Source: Calothrix sp. NIES-3974 | GTDB lineage: Bacteria > Cyanobacteriota > Cyanobacteriia > Cyanobacteriales > Nostocaceae | Length of the DNA: 64,000 bases | NCBI RefSeq assembly: GCF_002368395.1 | Contig: NZ_AP018254.1 | Span: 5,146,001-5,210,000, forward strand | Direction of reading: 5' to 3' | Notes under the pieces: model-generated | What the model was told of the DNA's origin: nothing | Databases searched by the model: none | Seen by the model: only the letters and a program-made list of their open reading frames with translations | Shown here: positions 7,961-17,798 of the stretch, in pieces | Layout of the letters: each line of letters opens with the position of its first letter | Numbering within the stretch: the first letter of the stretch is position 1 | Program-made: the position numbers and the translations under genes

Positions 7961-9259
7961 ATGCGACGGATAATTTTTTCTGTAGAGACGCAATATATTG
8001 TGTCTCATGTTATTGGATATATTGCGTCTCATATTATTGATAGATTATTTAATAGTATTCACTGGCGATTTTTATATCAGGTGTTGCTAGTTGCTATTTT
8101 AGTAATTGGTTGTCAAAATTTTCAACCCAGAGAACCACAGGTTTCTCCAACATCTGATATCGCAGCTAAAAATTGTGTGACTAATTATCATCCAGAGCAA
8201 GATTACTTCCCAAATAAAGTCTCTGTGAAATATGCTCAAGGATTTGCAGTGGAGTATCGCAATAATTATAAAATAGTCACTGTCAAAAAGCCTTGGCAAA
8301 AAGCTAATCAAGATTTTCAATATATCCTAGTGCAGTGTGGTACACCTACACCAGAAGGTTTTCCACAAGCACAAAAAATTAATATTCCCGTGAATTCGAT
8401 TGTCACCCTGTCAACTACCCATTTACCCCATTTAGCGAGTTTAGATGTGGTGGATAAGTTAGTAGGTGTGAGTGATACAAATCGAGTCAACACTCCCCAG
8501 GTGGTAGAAAAGATAAAAACAGGTAAAGTTGCAAGTGTGGGGAATAATAGTAATTTAAATATTGAGAAAATTCTCGAATTAAATCCCGATTTAGTCACTA
8601 CCTATGGAACTGGAAATGCACAAACGGATAGCCATCCTAAACTATTAGAAGCTGGATTAAAAGTGGTGATTAATGCTGAATATATGGAAAACTCTCCCTT
8701 GGGGAGAAGTGAATGGTTGAAGTTTACGGCTTTATTTTTTCATCAAGAAAAACGAGCAGAGGAAATTTTTAAGAGGATAAGTGAAAGATATCAAGAGATA
8801 GCAAAAAAAGCGAAAGCAGTGAAAAATCGTCCCAGGGTGTTTACAGGATTTAATTTTAAAGGAACTTGGTATGTACCGGGATGTAAAAGTTATGTGGCAC
8901 AATATTTAGCAGACGCGGGTGCGGATTTATTATGTATTGAAAATGTGGATGGTAGTGTTCCCCTTTCTTTTGAAGAGGTGTTTGACCGTGCTGCAAATGC
9001 AGATTACTGGTTAAATGTTAGTCAAAATTGGCAGAGCATTAAAGATATTTTGACGGAGGATAAACGCTATGGGGATTTTCAGGCAGTGAAGTTGGGAAAT
9101 GTTTATAATAATAATTTGCGGTTAAATGAAGGTGGGGGAAATGATTATTGGGAGAGCGGGATTAGTAATCCAGATGTGGTGTTGGCTGATTTAATTAGGA
9201 TTTTGCATCCGGATATTTTACCACAACATCAATTATTTTATTATCAAAAGTTACAGTGA
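7961..9259 (+). CDS. ABC transporter periplasmic substrate-binding lipoprotein, BtuF/FecB-like
   Basis: This class III periplasmic-binding protein has ~430 residues. A lipobox-like VAILVIGC precedes the mature part. Family features include VTLSTTHLPHLASLDVVDKL, KILELNPDLVTTYG and the C-terminal GISNPDVVLADLIRILHP. It probably delivers corrinoid, or another metal complex, to an ABC permease. The riboswitch-led context favours corrinoid. No permease or ATPase is adjacent, so it must use one from elsewhere. The N-terminus is odd: ATG 7961 gives about 47 residues before the lipobox Cys, and bases 7981-8031 within that stretch are copies of the dispersed GAGACGCAATATATTG palindrome. TTG 7952 is also in frame. 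The true start could lie after the repeat. Confidence 0.78.
   Translation: MRRIIFSVETQYIVSHVIGYIASHIIDRLFNSIHWRFLYQVLLVAILVIGCQNFQPREPQVSPTSDIAAKNCVTNYHPEQDYFPNKVSVKYAQGFAVEYRNNYKIVTVKKPWQKANQDFQYILVQCGTPTPEGFPQAQKINIPVNSIVTLSTTHLPHLASLDVVDKLVGVSDTNRVNTPQVVEKIKTGKVASVGNNSNLNIEKILELNPDLVTTYGTGNAQTDSHPKLLEAGLKVVINAEYMENSPLGRSEWLKFTALFFHQEKRAEEIFKRISERYQEIAKKAKAVKNRPRVFTGFNFKGTWYVPGCKSYVAQYLADAGADLLCIENVDGSVPLSFEEVFDRAANADYWLNVSQNWQSIKDILTEDKRYGDFQAVKLGNVYNNNLRLNEGGGNDYWESGISNPDVVLADLIRILHPDILPQHQLFYYQKLQ
7981..8031. repeat. Palindromic repeat (one and a half copies) inside the 5' end of the binding-protein gene
   Basis: GAGACGCAATATATTGTGTCTC (7985-8006) is a near-perfect palindrome of the dispersed family. 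A second partial copy, GATATATTGCGTCTC, ends at 8030. Both are read in frame as part of the leader of the substrate-binding protein. Confidence 0.75.
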
Positions 9260-9413
9260 GTAAAGGGGTGGTAATTAGAAAATGTTCATCTTGATTCCGA
9301 TGCATATTTATATTTAATGTTTGATGATTGGGGATGGTTCTTTGCTTATCGTCGTGTGTTCAATTTACTCCTGCATCCTCTATTCTTGAATTCTACCGTA
9401 TACACTTCTCCAA

Positions 9414-9440
9414 CAAAAAACCCTACCATAACTGATAGGG
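9414..9440 (-). terminator. Rho-independent terminator of the invertase gene
   Basis: On the minus strand CCCTATCA-GTTA-TGGTAGGG forms an 8-bp stem (one G-T pair) directly followed by seven T residues. It lies 33 bp past the invertase stop. Confidence 0.85.
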
Positions 9441-9472
9441 AAAATAACACAAAAACCAAATATCGAAATTAA

Positions 9473-10918
9473 CTAAAACATTGTCGTATCATAACTATTA
9501 ATTTCAAACTCACAGGCACGGGAAACCAATTCTTGGGGTAACTCCTCAAAGCTGACCAACGGTAAATAGGCAGGATTAGCAATAATTTCCTTCGCTAGCA
9601 AAAATCCAGCAATTGTCCACGTTTGATTAGCACGAGCTTGTTTGCCGATTAATCGCCCTTTCTTCCCATCATAATACTCTGGCCAACTATCGGCGTGCAA
9701 GCGCTCCTCAGCCAATTCTATCGCCTTCTGGGCTAAATAAGTTTTCTTAGTCTTCAATGCTGCTGCCGCCAACATCCACAATAATACAGGCCAACTACCA
9801 CCATTGTGATAAGACCAGGGAATATTTTTCGGATCACAACCGGTGACGATTCGATATTCCTCCCCTTCTAAAGCAGGGAAACATATCTTCATCGGCATAT
9901 CTCCAACTAAATGTTCCCATCGCTCTTCAATCAGGTTCATAATTCTGGTTGATTGCTCTTCGGTGGCAAGTTCGGAAATAATTGCCATTAGATTACCCAA
10001 GGAAAAGAAACGTGTATCCATTTGCGACGGACCAACATTCCCAGCCAAGAAACCACCATTGGTCGGCAACCACTTGTCCAGTTCGTAGTAGGGTAAGGAA
10101 TCGGCATAAATATTAAATAAATTCACGGCGGTTTTACCATATTCTTCACCTTTGAAGCGATAAATCGCATTTAGACGATTCAGGTCAATCCAGTAATGTT
10201 GGCGAATATGGGCACATAGTAATGGTAAACGGTTGTCGATAGCCGCGATAATACTTTGATTGCCTTCACAGATTAATAGTTCCCGTGCAGCCCGCAATGC
10301 GGCATAAAATAGGGATTGAATTTCCAATGGATGACCATAAATCCCCATCCGTCGGTCAATCATACAAGCACCGTCTGGAACCAGTAGAGTCGGATACATA
10401 TCAAACCGGTTTCTCAGACATAATTCCATGATGAGGCGAATACCATTTTGAAATTCCGGATGGTAAGCAAAACAATAATCCTTAGTCGCAACTACGTAAG
10501 CACGTAATAAAATCAACCACCATAAACAGGAATCTACTGGAGTTACGCGAGCGATCGCATGTTCACCAAAATCAGCTTCCAAGTATTCTTCCCCATGATG
10601 GGAGACTACCTTAAAGCTCGCTGGCATTAAACCTCGTGCGGGTTGATAGGCATCAAGTTGGTATTCTTTGGGCTGCAATTTTAGGGTTTCTTCCAGGAAA
10701 TTACGGACTATCTCCGTCTGACCTTTAATCAAAAATAGTAACGCCGAGGAGACAAAATCCCGCACAAATACTTGGTCGTAATTTAGGGCTTCAGTGGAAT
10801 TATCATACGCTGCGACCGTACCAATCGGACGACCTTGATAGTAAATAATAGATTTTTCTAATGCTGACCATGCTTCAGCTTCAATACGCTGACTTTTGGC
10901 TAATTTATGTAGCTGCAT
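9473..10918 (-). CDS. Neutral/alkaline invertase, glycoside hydrolase family 100
   Basis: This 481-residue cytosolic enzyme hydrolyses sucrose to glucose and fructose. The full (alpha/alpha)6 domain of plant and cyanobacterial neutral invertases is present: [14 protein letters not shown] near the N-terminus, [19 protein letters not shown] with the catalytic-region Asp, [38 protein letters not shown], and near the end [19 protein letters not shown] and WPEYYDG. The length is normal for the cyanobacterial form, which lacks a plant transit peptide. It is a single-gene unit with its own terminator (9414-9440). In Anabaena such enzymes (InvA/InvB) split sucrose for heterocyst metabolism; which paralogue this is cannot be decided here. 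Confidence 0.95.
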   Translation of the reverse strand: MQLHKLAKSQRIEAEAWSALEKSIIYYQGRPIGTVAAYDNSTEALNYDQVFVRDFVSSALLFLIKGQTEIVRNFLEETLKLQPKEYQLDAYQPARGLMPASFKVVSHHGEEYLEADFGEHAIARVTPVDSCLWWLILLRAYVVATKDYCFAYHPEFQNGIRLIMELCLRNRFDMYPTLLVPDGACMIDRRMGIYGHPLEIQSLFYAALRAARELLICEGNQSIIAAIDNRLPLLCAHIRQHYWIDLNRLNAIYRFKGEEYGKTAVNLFNIYADSLPYYELDKWLPTNGGFLAGNVGPSQMDTRFFSLGNLMAIISELATEEQSTRIMNLIEERWEHLVGDMPMKICFPALEGEEYRIVTGCDPKNIPWSYHNGGSWPVLLWMLAAAALKTKKTYLAQKAIELAEERLHADSWPEYYDGKKGRLIGKQARANQTWTIAGFLLAKEIIANPAYLPLVSFEELPQELVSRACEFEINSYDTTMF

Positions 10919-11171
10919 CGCGAAAATAACTCCATTCTATGATAATTTGATTTTTTAATAGATGCACCGTGGGATATTACTATCTGTTGTTGATCTTAAC
11001 AATTGCTAACTATTTATTAACCTGCCAAAATTACCTTTGATTTCTCAAAAGTCCTAGCAACCGATAGTCATAAAATTTAGTCAGAAAGCTATCCCTTCCA
11101 TTCAAACATCCCTTAGTAATTAACCCTTCAGGAAATCTGACACAGAATCGAACAGACTTCTCACCAAATCT

Positions 11172-11214
11172 AACCACTAGCTAATTTCAAGTTTAGAGAT
11201 TGGCTGGTTTTTTT
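11172..11214 (+). terminator. Orphan rho-independent terminator, possible end of a small RNA
   Basis: AACCA-(cta)-GCTAAT pairs with ATTGGC-TGGTT through 11 bp and a 3-nt bulge, and is followed by seven T residues at 11208-11214. No gene precedes it on the + strand. A -10-like TAAAAT near 11072 would give a transcript of about 130 nt. Confidence 0.6.
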
Positions 11215-12117
11215 ATTTTAACAATTGTTAATAATTAATTAATCTCGTATAAACACTGATCCAGCTATTTGTGCTAGTATCTTCAAAAATATTTATACTG
11301 AAATTAATCCATATCTAATCAATTTACACTGTAAATAATTTGCATATCTTGACTTTATGAGTTCTTTAAATGAATAGGTTTTAAATTAAGTCATGGAAGC
11401 TAACAAAAGGAAATAGAAATTCCCTAGCGAAAAGGATGATTGCTCAATAGTAACCTCAAAACCCCATATTGACCTGACTACACTTCAATATTGGAAGTCG
11501 AGGAAAATCAATCCGTGACTTGACCTCTACCACAAGGGAGAGAAATGCAGTGAAGGGGGATTTATCCCAAACAAGGGGGTCTGTTTTAGATATTTAAGGA
11601 GTTAAGTAAGTCTCATAAATACACGAATAATCATGATTTTCGGCTGGCCATCATCGATTTTCACCCTGATTAGAAAGTTAATAATATATAGCGCTTAGAT
11701 CAGCCCTAAGTATACATCACCATTAAACATGAATGAATTATTACTTGCCTCAATTTATGAAAAGTTATTTCCGAAGATTGATTGCGAATGGTTAGTTTAG
11801 TTACAAAATATAAACTTTTGCTGTCAAAATGTGAGAAATTGATGCCGCAAGCGATTAGCTACTAGCTATGTCCTACGGTAAGACTTGCGCCTATAGCTGT
11901 TAGCGATATAACCTCACCCAAGGGGATTTTGGTAGTTATTGAAAGTTCAATTTCTAACCGTTTTCGGTACATATATGACATACATGTAAATCAATGAGAA
12001 TAATCGCATTGACATAATAAATAAGTTATAACGTTTTTTCATATTGCGCAATACGATTTTAAGCTCAATCTCAATTGGCAATTTTTGTGTGTATTAATAC
12101 TTATTTCGGTCGGAAGT

Positions 12118-12358
12118 AGGGCTTGCTGAAAAATACTAAAACTCTTATCTTGTAAGCCTTAGAGGGGATTTTTGTTCCAGAAAGTGCTTTCCAAACAAGT
12201 GTATAGAAGCTTAAAAACCTGACATATATAGTTTTTTGGGTCTTGTGAAAAGCGGAATTATGAGGTTAAAACGACTCCTTGTACAGATGACCTGACGGGT
12301 CGTCTCTACCCACTCCCTATTCCCTACCCTCGTGAAAAGACTTTTTCCCCCGACCCCA
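12118..12358 (+). repeat. Family A MITE-like element, copy A2 (241 bp)
   Basis: It starts AGGGCTTGCTGAAAAATAC and ends in a decayed right terminus (CCCCGACCCCA instead of CCGCAGACCCT). Blocks shared with the other copies include AAAACTCTTATCTTGTAAG, TTTGGGTCTTGTGAAAAG and the GACCTGACGGGTCGTCTCTA palindrome. No coding capacity. Confidence 0.78.
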
Positions 12359-12594
12359 GGTATTTTAGCTTACGTCCACCCAGACCATCAACTTTCAACC
12401 GTTGCTGATAAATAATTGGTGAACAAATTCCGTTGTCACGACTTATAAACAGTGACAACATGAAGGTAGTAATCAACTCTGTTTACAACGAATGTTGATG
12501 TAGTAGGATGGTCTGTATTGTGGATCTAAGCATAAGCGGTAACGATGAGCGCTATTTCATCGATAGAACTGAATGCAATCTTGAGAAAGAAAAA

Positions 12595-12858
12595 CTAAGC
12601 TGAAGTAGTGCGCTTTCTTCTGCTGGTGGAACTACTTTGTTTCCTTGCAGACTTCTTGCTGACTTTTGCAGCAGCAGCAACAACTGGAGAGACTTTTTCA
12701 GCTTTGAGTTTCGGTGGACGACAGCGTTCACAATAGAGTGGTTGGGAAGGGAAGCAGATCCGTTCTGACACTTGATTGCATTCTTTACAGACGAAACGGT
12801 AAACTTTCTGACGAATAATACGTACATGTGCTTTGACGTAAACTTCTTTGCTTTCCAC
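12595..12858 (-). CDS. Small zinc-ribbon-like protein of unknown function
   Basis: This 87-residue protein has two CxxC knuckles, CKEC and CERC (about residues 24-45), separated by ~15 residues that include a proline-rich PSQPLYCERC. This is a probable zinc ribbon. The C-terminal half is Ala/Lys/Ser-rich and very basic (SKKSARKQSSS and SRRKRTTSA), which suits nucleic-acid or ribosome contact. The gene is divergent from the gene at 12892 with only 33 bp between starts. I do not recognise a named family. An overlapping frame at 12552-12827 is judged to be a shadow because it lacks these motifs. Confidence 0.65.
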   Translation of the reverse strand: MESKEVYVKAHVRIIRQKVYRFVCKECNQVSERICFPSQPLYCERCRPPKLKAEKVSPVVAAAAKVSKKSARKQSSSTSRRKRTTSA

Positions 12859-12891
12859 GTTTGATGTCCTCTAAAAAAATGGTGACTAAAA

Positions 12892-13596
12892 ATGAGTGAT
12901 TCATCTGAGATTCTCAGATTATTAATTGCAGAACGCGATCGCTATATATTGGAAGCAGCCGATATAGAACGTCGCTTATCTTTTATCCGTAACCAGATGG
13001 AGACTTTAGATGCTCTGATTTCCGGTTACGCTCAAGAAGACCGGGTATATCAATCTGCTGGACGGTTGTCTAATATATCTTCGACTTTAGCCTTTCTTCA
13101 GGAAAGTCCCCGTCATCACAATGAGGAATACCCACCGATTTCACCAACCATAAAGGTGGAAGACCGAGTTAGTCAATTCCGTCATGAACCCGTCGTTACC
13201 AATAATCCTGCTCGACAAGTTAGTGATGCTGTATCTTCAGAGACAGACGAAGAAGAACCATTTGTGGATATATCCGACATCCCCAAAATTCAGATACCAC
13301 GCAAACCAGGAGCAATATTACCCCTTCCAGAATTCCGTGATTACTCGGTTCAAAATGCAATCCTAATCGTCTTGCGTCGTAAACCGCGTACCCATTTTCA
13401 CGTTGATGCATTAGTTCGTGATATCTACGGTGATAAATTATCTCCTGATGAGTTTAAGGCTGTCAAAGCAACCGTGAGCAAAATGCTTTCCACTGGTTTA
13501 CAGCAAGGGATTTGGTATCGAGTTTTACACGCCCAAGGTGTGTACACATTGACCTATGAAAAAGGTATCACTACCAAACCATTGAAGAAAAGATAA
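12892..13596 (+). CDS. Hypothetical protein: coiled coil plus C-terminal winged-helix-like domain
   Basis: This protein has 234 residues. Residues 1-50 form an amphipathic coiled coil (ERDRYILEAADIERRLSFIR). The middle part (about 55-150) is acidic, Pro-rich and probably disordered. The last ~80 residues (AILIVLRRKPRTHFHVDALV to QGVYTLTYEKG) resemble a HARE-type or HTH winged helix. A DNA-associated or regulatory role is possible but not shown. The start codon overlaps the short divergent region shared with the zinc-ribbon gene. No promoter motif stands out. Confidence 0.7.
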   Translation: MSDSSEILRLLIAERDRYILEAADIERRLSFIRNQMETLDALISGYAQEDRVYQSAGRLSNISSTLAFLQESPRHHNEEYPPISPTIKVEDRVSQFRHEPVVTNNPARQVSDAVSSETDEEEPFVDISDIPKIQIPRKPGAILPLPEFRDYSVQNAILIVLRRKPRTHFHVDALVRDIYGDKLSPDEFKAVKATVSKMLSTGLQQGIWYRVLHAQGVYTLTYEKGITTKPLKKR

Positions 13597-14467
13597 AAGA
13601 TTATTTTTTCTCTGGATTTGTTTGCTGATCACCAGGGGTGGATCATATTTGCCGATATTAGGAGACGGTCTAATGACCGTTGTCAGTCCAGTAGTTGATG
13701 GGGGTGGAGCTATCCTCCCCTTTCAACTGTCAAGAGTCTTAGCGGATGCACTAAGAATAGTTTTCTTGACAAAAAAAACAACCCGCAGAAGATGTCAATC
13801 GACTGAAGTCAGATTTTGAATTTAAACATCATTGTTCAATATTGAGATGACAATTACAAGCAGGTAAAACCTGCCATTCAATTTTAAACAATTTAGATCA
13901 AAAAATTGCAAATTAAACTTTACCAAGGTAAAAAATAATTTTTTGGGGTTGGTAAGGAATCAAAAAGGAGTAGTATCGGGTTTGCCTACAACTATTTTGC
14001 TCGAAATGTAAAGTGTGGTGAGGAAACAATAAATAATGTGGATTTAACTGCGCTGAACCTAGGGTTTTCATGTATTCTATTCTAGAAGGTATTATTTTGA
14101 AACTTAAGGTCAATAGCCTGTAGGGGTTCTTGCTGAGGATGGCGATGTCAGAAATCGGATTCTTGAACCATAAATATCCGTAATCTTAGAAATATATCAG
14201 AGCATGGGTAAAGCCTGCGGCAGATAGCCTAGATGTATGTAACTTTATCTACATAATTTTACTTCTGTACCACGCAAAATTTATTTCTTACCTTTTCTAT
14301 TCCACGTCAAGATATACTTTCACTTTTAAGGTTCATCAACTGGGCTTTTCCTGAAGATAGTTAACTTCGGTATCGACTGTTAGCTGTCAACAAACCACAA
14401 GGGAAATATATCAGCGTGTGAACTATAGCTAATTAGCCATTCTTTAAATATAGACTCTGCCGTCATA
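13597..14467. other. Intergenic region without recognisable gene
   Basis: The 870 bp between the coiled-coil gene and the S9 peptidase hold short open frames (13622-13819 on + and 13913-14113 on -) with poor composition and no start signals. A small hairpin GCAGGTAAAACCTGC lies near 13860-13875 without a T-run. I see nothing else. Confidence 0.45.
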
Positions 14468-16822
14468 ATGGTAAACTTATCACAAACAACCTGGCAATCT
14501 CCACCGCCACCAATTAACAAAATTCTCGATACCCCTCCACCACCAGCAATTCAGCTATCTCCTTACCGGACTTGGTTGTTGGAGTTAGAACAGCAAGAGA
14601 TGAAACCAATTGCGGATTTAGCAGAGCCGAAACTACCTTTGGCTGGTTTATTAATCAATCCCAAATTATATGCGGGGTCAAAGGCAAATTTTTATCTGCA
14701 AATCCGGTTACGTCGTCTTGATAGAGGGGAATATACTCGGATTAAATTACCAGAATCAGCACGAATTGGTTGGATTAAATGGTCTAGGGATGAAAAGTAT
14801 TTTACCTTTGCTCTCACCCAGGGAAATGGATTGGAATTATGGGTTGTTGATGTAGAAACAGCTACACCCCGTTGCCTAGGTACATCACTGTTATTAAATG
14901 CAACCTATGGTACACCGTTTCGCTGGTTGGATAATCAAACCCTATTATGTAAAGTTCGGGATAGCAAGCTGGGAGAACCACCGGAACCACTAAAAGTACC
15001 CATTGGACCAGCGATTCAGTTACATGAGGGGGGAAAAGCACCTGCACGTACCTACACAAACTTATTACAAACTCCCCATGATGAAGCCCTATTTAATTAT
15101 TATTTAAGTTCTACTCTGGTGAAAATCGATTTAGAGGGAAACCAAACCGAGATTCTCTCCACCAGATTAATTGATGAAGCTTCCCCTTCCCCCAATGGGG
15201 ATTATATCCTAGTCACCACCCTCCATCCCCCCTTTTCCTATCAATTACCTGTTTCCTATTTTCCCAAAACCATTGAAGTGATTGATGGTACGGGTGAATT
15301 AGTTTATCAAGTTGTGGATGTACCCTTATTTAATCCTCGTTCCAGTCGATTTGATGAGGTGAGGACAGGACGGAGGGGGGTAAGTTGGCGTAAAGACCGG
15401 GGTGCGACCTTAACTTGGGTGGAAGCGGAAGATAATGGCGACCCCGGGGAGGAAGTACCGATCCGTGATACCCTATGGGAATTGGATGCACCCTTTACCG
15501 GTACACCTCGACAACTGTGGCAGAGTGAACTCAGATTTCGCCAAGTTGTCTGGGGAAGGGATGATGTTGCTTTGGTATGGGAAAGATGGTTTGATACCCG
15601 TCAGCAAAGGATTTGGCGAATTTATCCCCATGCACCCCAAACCCCACCCCAATTGATTTGCGATCGCAGTTTTGAAGACCGTTACCGTGACCCCGGTTCA
15701 CCAATCTTAAAATTAAATGCCTTTGGGAAAAGGGTATTAAGATTTACGAGTGACGGTCAGGGAATATACTGGAGTGGACGGGGTGTATCTCCCCAGGGAG
15801 TTTATCCATTTTTAGATTGTTTAAATTTGGAAACATTGGCAGTTGAAAGAATTTGGCAATGTGCAGACCCCTATTATGAGTCGATTTTCGCAATTCTCGA
15901 TGATACAGCCCAGCAACGTATCACCGTTCGCCAGTCCCAAACCGAACCACCGAATTTTTTCTGGTATACTGATACAGGGGACAGGGTGCGTCTGACAGAC
16001 TATCAAGACCCGGCTCCAGAATTTGCTGGTATTAGCAAAGAAGTCGTCCGTTACCAACGGGAAGACGGGGTACAACTGTCAGCCCAGTTATATTTACCCA
16101 GTGGTTACGAACCACAGCGAGATGGGGCATTACCCATGTTATTTTGGGTGTATCCCCAAGAATTTAAAAATCCCGAATACGCTGGACAAGTTAGCACTCC
16201 AGTAAATAGTTTTAGTCGTCCCAGTCGAGATTCGGTTTTATTTTTGTTGTCTCAAGGATACGCCGTTCTTGCAGGACCATCCTTACCCATCGTCGGTAGT
16301 GGTGAACAGGAGCCAAATGATACCTACATTGAACAATTAATCGCAGGTGCGGAAGCTGCTGTGAATTATGTCGTCAATCGGGGTGTGGCGGATCGGGAGA
16401 GGATTGGTATTGGTGGACACTCCTATGGCGCATTCACTACCGTAAATTTACTAGCCCATACGAACTTATTTAAACTGGGGATTGCCAAAAGTGGAGCTTA
16501 CAACCGGACTTTAACCCCCTTTGGATTCCAAGGTGAACAGCGTAACTATTGGGAAGCGGCTGATACCTATATCAAAATGTCACCCTTTAGTTATCTAGAT
16601 CGAGTTCAAACCCCCCTATTATTGATTCATGGTGCGGATGATAGTAACCCTGGAACCTATCCCCTCCAAAGTGAACGTTTATACGAAGCCTTAAAGGGAT
16701 TAGGTCGGGTAGTACGTTGGGTGGAATTACCCCTAGAAGACCACGGTTATCGTTCCCGGGAAGCCATTGGTCACGTGTTGTGGGAAATGGTGAATTGGTG
16801 CGATCGCTATTTGCAAAAATGA
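14468..16822 (+). CDS. Prolyl-oligopeptidase family serine peptidase (S9D, glutamyl-endopeptidase-like)
   Basis: This is a 784-residue two-domain peptidase. The first ~530 residues form a beta-propeller with repeated strands (IGWIKWSRDEKYFTFAL and GVSWRKDRGATLTWVEAED). The C-terminal alpha/beta-hydrolase domain carries the catalytic triad: Ser652 in GGHSYGAF, Asp724/725 in IHGADDSNP and His759 in LEDHGYRS. The segment SGAYNRTLTPFGFQ after the nucleophile is characteristic of the chloroplast glutamyl endopeptidase (CGEP) group, so cleavage after Glu is a reasonable inference. No signal peptide is visible, so it is cytosolic. The N-terminus is Pro-rich (SPPPPINKILDTPPPP). It is a single gene. 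The window ends in another, secreted-type S9 gene. Confidence 0.92.
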   Translation: MVNLSQTTWQSPPPPINKILDTPPPPAIQLSPYRTWLLELEQQEMKPIADLAEPKLPLAGLLINPKLYAGSKANFYLQIRLRRLDRGEYTRIKLPESARIGWIKWSRDEKYFTFALTQGNGLELWVVDVETATPRCLGTSLLLNATYGTPFRWLDNQTLLCKVRDSKLGEPPEPLKVPIGPAIQLHEGGKAPARTYTNLLQTPHDEALFNYYLSSTLVKIDLEGNQTEILSTRLIDEASPSPNGDYILVTTLHPPFSYQLPVSYFPKTIEVIDGTGELVYQVVDVPLFNPRSSRFDEVRTGRRGVSWRKDRGATLTWVEAEDNGDPGEEVPIRDTLWELDAPFTGTPRQLWQSELRFRQVVWGRDDVALVWERWFDTRQQRIWRIYPHAPQTPPQLICDRSFEDRYRDPGSPILKLNAFGKRVLRFTSDGQGIYWSGRGVSPQGVYPFLDCLNLETLAVERIWQCADPYYESIFAILDDTAQQRITVRQSQTEPPNFFWYTDTGDRVRLTDYQDPAPEFAGISKEVVRYQREDGVQLSAQLYLPSGYEPQRDGALPMLFWVYPQEFKNPEYAGQVSTPVNSFSRPSRDSVLFLLSQGYAVLAGPSLPIVGSGEQEPNDTYIEQLIAGAEAAVNYVVNRGVADRERIGIGGHSYGAFTTVNLLAHTNLFKLGIAKSGAYNRTLTPFGFQGEQRNYWEAADTYIKMSPFSYLDRVQTPLLLIHGADDSNPGTYPLQSERLYEALKGLGRVVRWVELPLEDHGYRSREAIGHVLWEMVNWCDRYLQK

Positions 16823-17047
16823 AGATGGGAGAATATAGGATACAGGAGAAGATTAATATTAATTTATAGTAGTGTTTGGATTGTGAAAGGGGCTTTATCA
16901 TTAAATAAAGGGTATGAAGTGTTTTTCTGCAAGATTCCCTTTTTATTCTTTCATTTCGCTGTAAAATCCAAAATCCCAAGTGATGATTAATTTCAAGGTG
17001 GGCAAATGCTGGCATTTAATAGATTAGAACATAACCAGGGTGGGGAA

Positions 17048-17458
17048 ATGGGAGAAGTCCGCGTCAAAGTTAAATTAACAAATTCCATCGATGAAGCCTT
17101 AGTTAGTCGTGGATTACTAAACCCAAATCAGTTAAGGACACACGAAGCAGAAGCATTAGTGGATACGGGTGCAGTCAGAACAGTGATACCAATGGAGGTA
17201 GTGGAAAAATTGGGTTTGAGAATTCGCGGTCAACAAATAGCTAAGTACGCTGATGGGAGGGAAGAAACTGTTGGATTGACGGAAGCAATCATTATTGAAA
17301 TCGAAGGTCGGGAAACCACGGAAGCAGCATTGGTGACTGGAGATGAGATATTAATCGGTCAAACTGTTTTGGAAACTTTAGATTTATTAGTAGATTGTAA
17401 AAATCAGTGTTTAATTCCCAATCCCAAGCATCCAGATTATCCAGTATTACGTATCTAG
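17048..17458 (+). CDS. Retropepsin-like (clan AA) aspartic protease family protein
   Basis: This small protein (136 residues from ATG 17048, start MGEVRVKVKLTN) has the pepsin/retropepsin active-site motif ALVDTGAVRTVIP, with the catalytic Asp in DTG. The C-terminal hydrophobic-hydrophobic-Gly part is GDEILIGQTVLETLDLLVD. It would act as a dimer. Upstream in-frame codons from 17006 are less likely because family members I know begin at MGEV/I. The length is typical for the single-domain bacterial family, whose substrates are unknown. A relative with altered active site is at 47064. Confidence 0.8.
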   Translation: MGEVRVKVKLTNSIDEALVSRGLLNPNQLRTHEAEALVDTGAVRTVIPMEVVEKLGLRIRGQQIAKYADGREETVGLTEAIIIEIEGRETTEAALVTGDEILIGQTVLETLDLLVDCKNQCLIPNPKHPDYPVLRI

Positions 17459-17474
17459 AAATAGAGAATAGGGA

Positions 17475-17599
17475 GTTGCTAAATATAAATATGAATTGAT
17501 AATTGACGTTGTGTAGAGACGTAGCAATGCTACATCTACGATGATTTTGTGTTTAATACAGAATGTAAATAATGATAATTCATGTCTAAATTCAGCAAC
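17475..17599 (+). repeat. Family C MITE-like element, copy C1 (125 bp)
   Basis: Ends are GTTGCTAAAT and ATTCAGCAAC, near-perfect inverted repeats. The centre is TGTAGAGACGTAGCAATGCTACATCTACG. Flanking arms are AT-rich (AAATATGAATTG and AATGTAAATAATG). It would fold into one long hairpin. Equivalent copies are at 58948-59074 (complete) and at 29497 and 52886 (partial). Confidence 0.82.
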
Positions 17600-17635
17600 A
17601 TCGAACAAAGAATAGGATAGATGAATTTTTTTGGT

Positions 17636-17659
17636 AGAGAAGCGATATATCGCGTCTCT
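17636..17659. repeat. Short palindromic repeat (GCGATATATCGC type)
   Basis: AGAGA and TCTCT flank AGCGATATATCGCG. It is one of the dispersed palindromes in this window and lies about 140 bp before the DUF72 gene. Confidence 0.7.
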
Positions 17660-17798
17660 CATGTTCATTGTATAATTATTTGATGGGTTTGTTAAGTATT
17701 GACAGTTAACAGTCAAAAATAAGTGAATGTACAATACTTTTTCACCCCCACCTCTCATTTTGGAGTTGGTGGAATACTAGAAATAATCTTCAAAGCCA

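Larger units (their letters stand above)
10919..12594. other. Long intergenic region (1.7 kb)
   Basis: No open frame of convincing size occurs on either strand. The region contains an orphan terminator (11172-11214) that may end a small RNA transcribed away from the invertase. A scattered repeat segment sits near 11850-11905. A family A element lies at 12118-12358. A 23-codon frame (ATG 11730) is too short to call. Confidence 0.5.

Noticed and set aside
13622-14113. Two short frames (13622-13819 on + and 13913-14113 on -)
   Set aside because: Random composition, no start signals and no recognisable motif.
17568-17585. Fur-box-like AATAATGATAATTCAT upstream of the DUF72 gene
   Set aside because: It is the arm of the family C repeat and recurs with it, so it is not evidence for Fur control of this gene.
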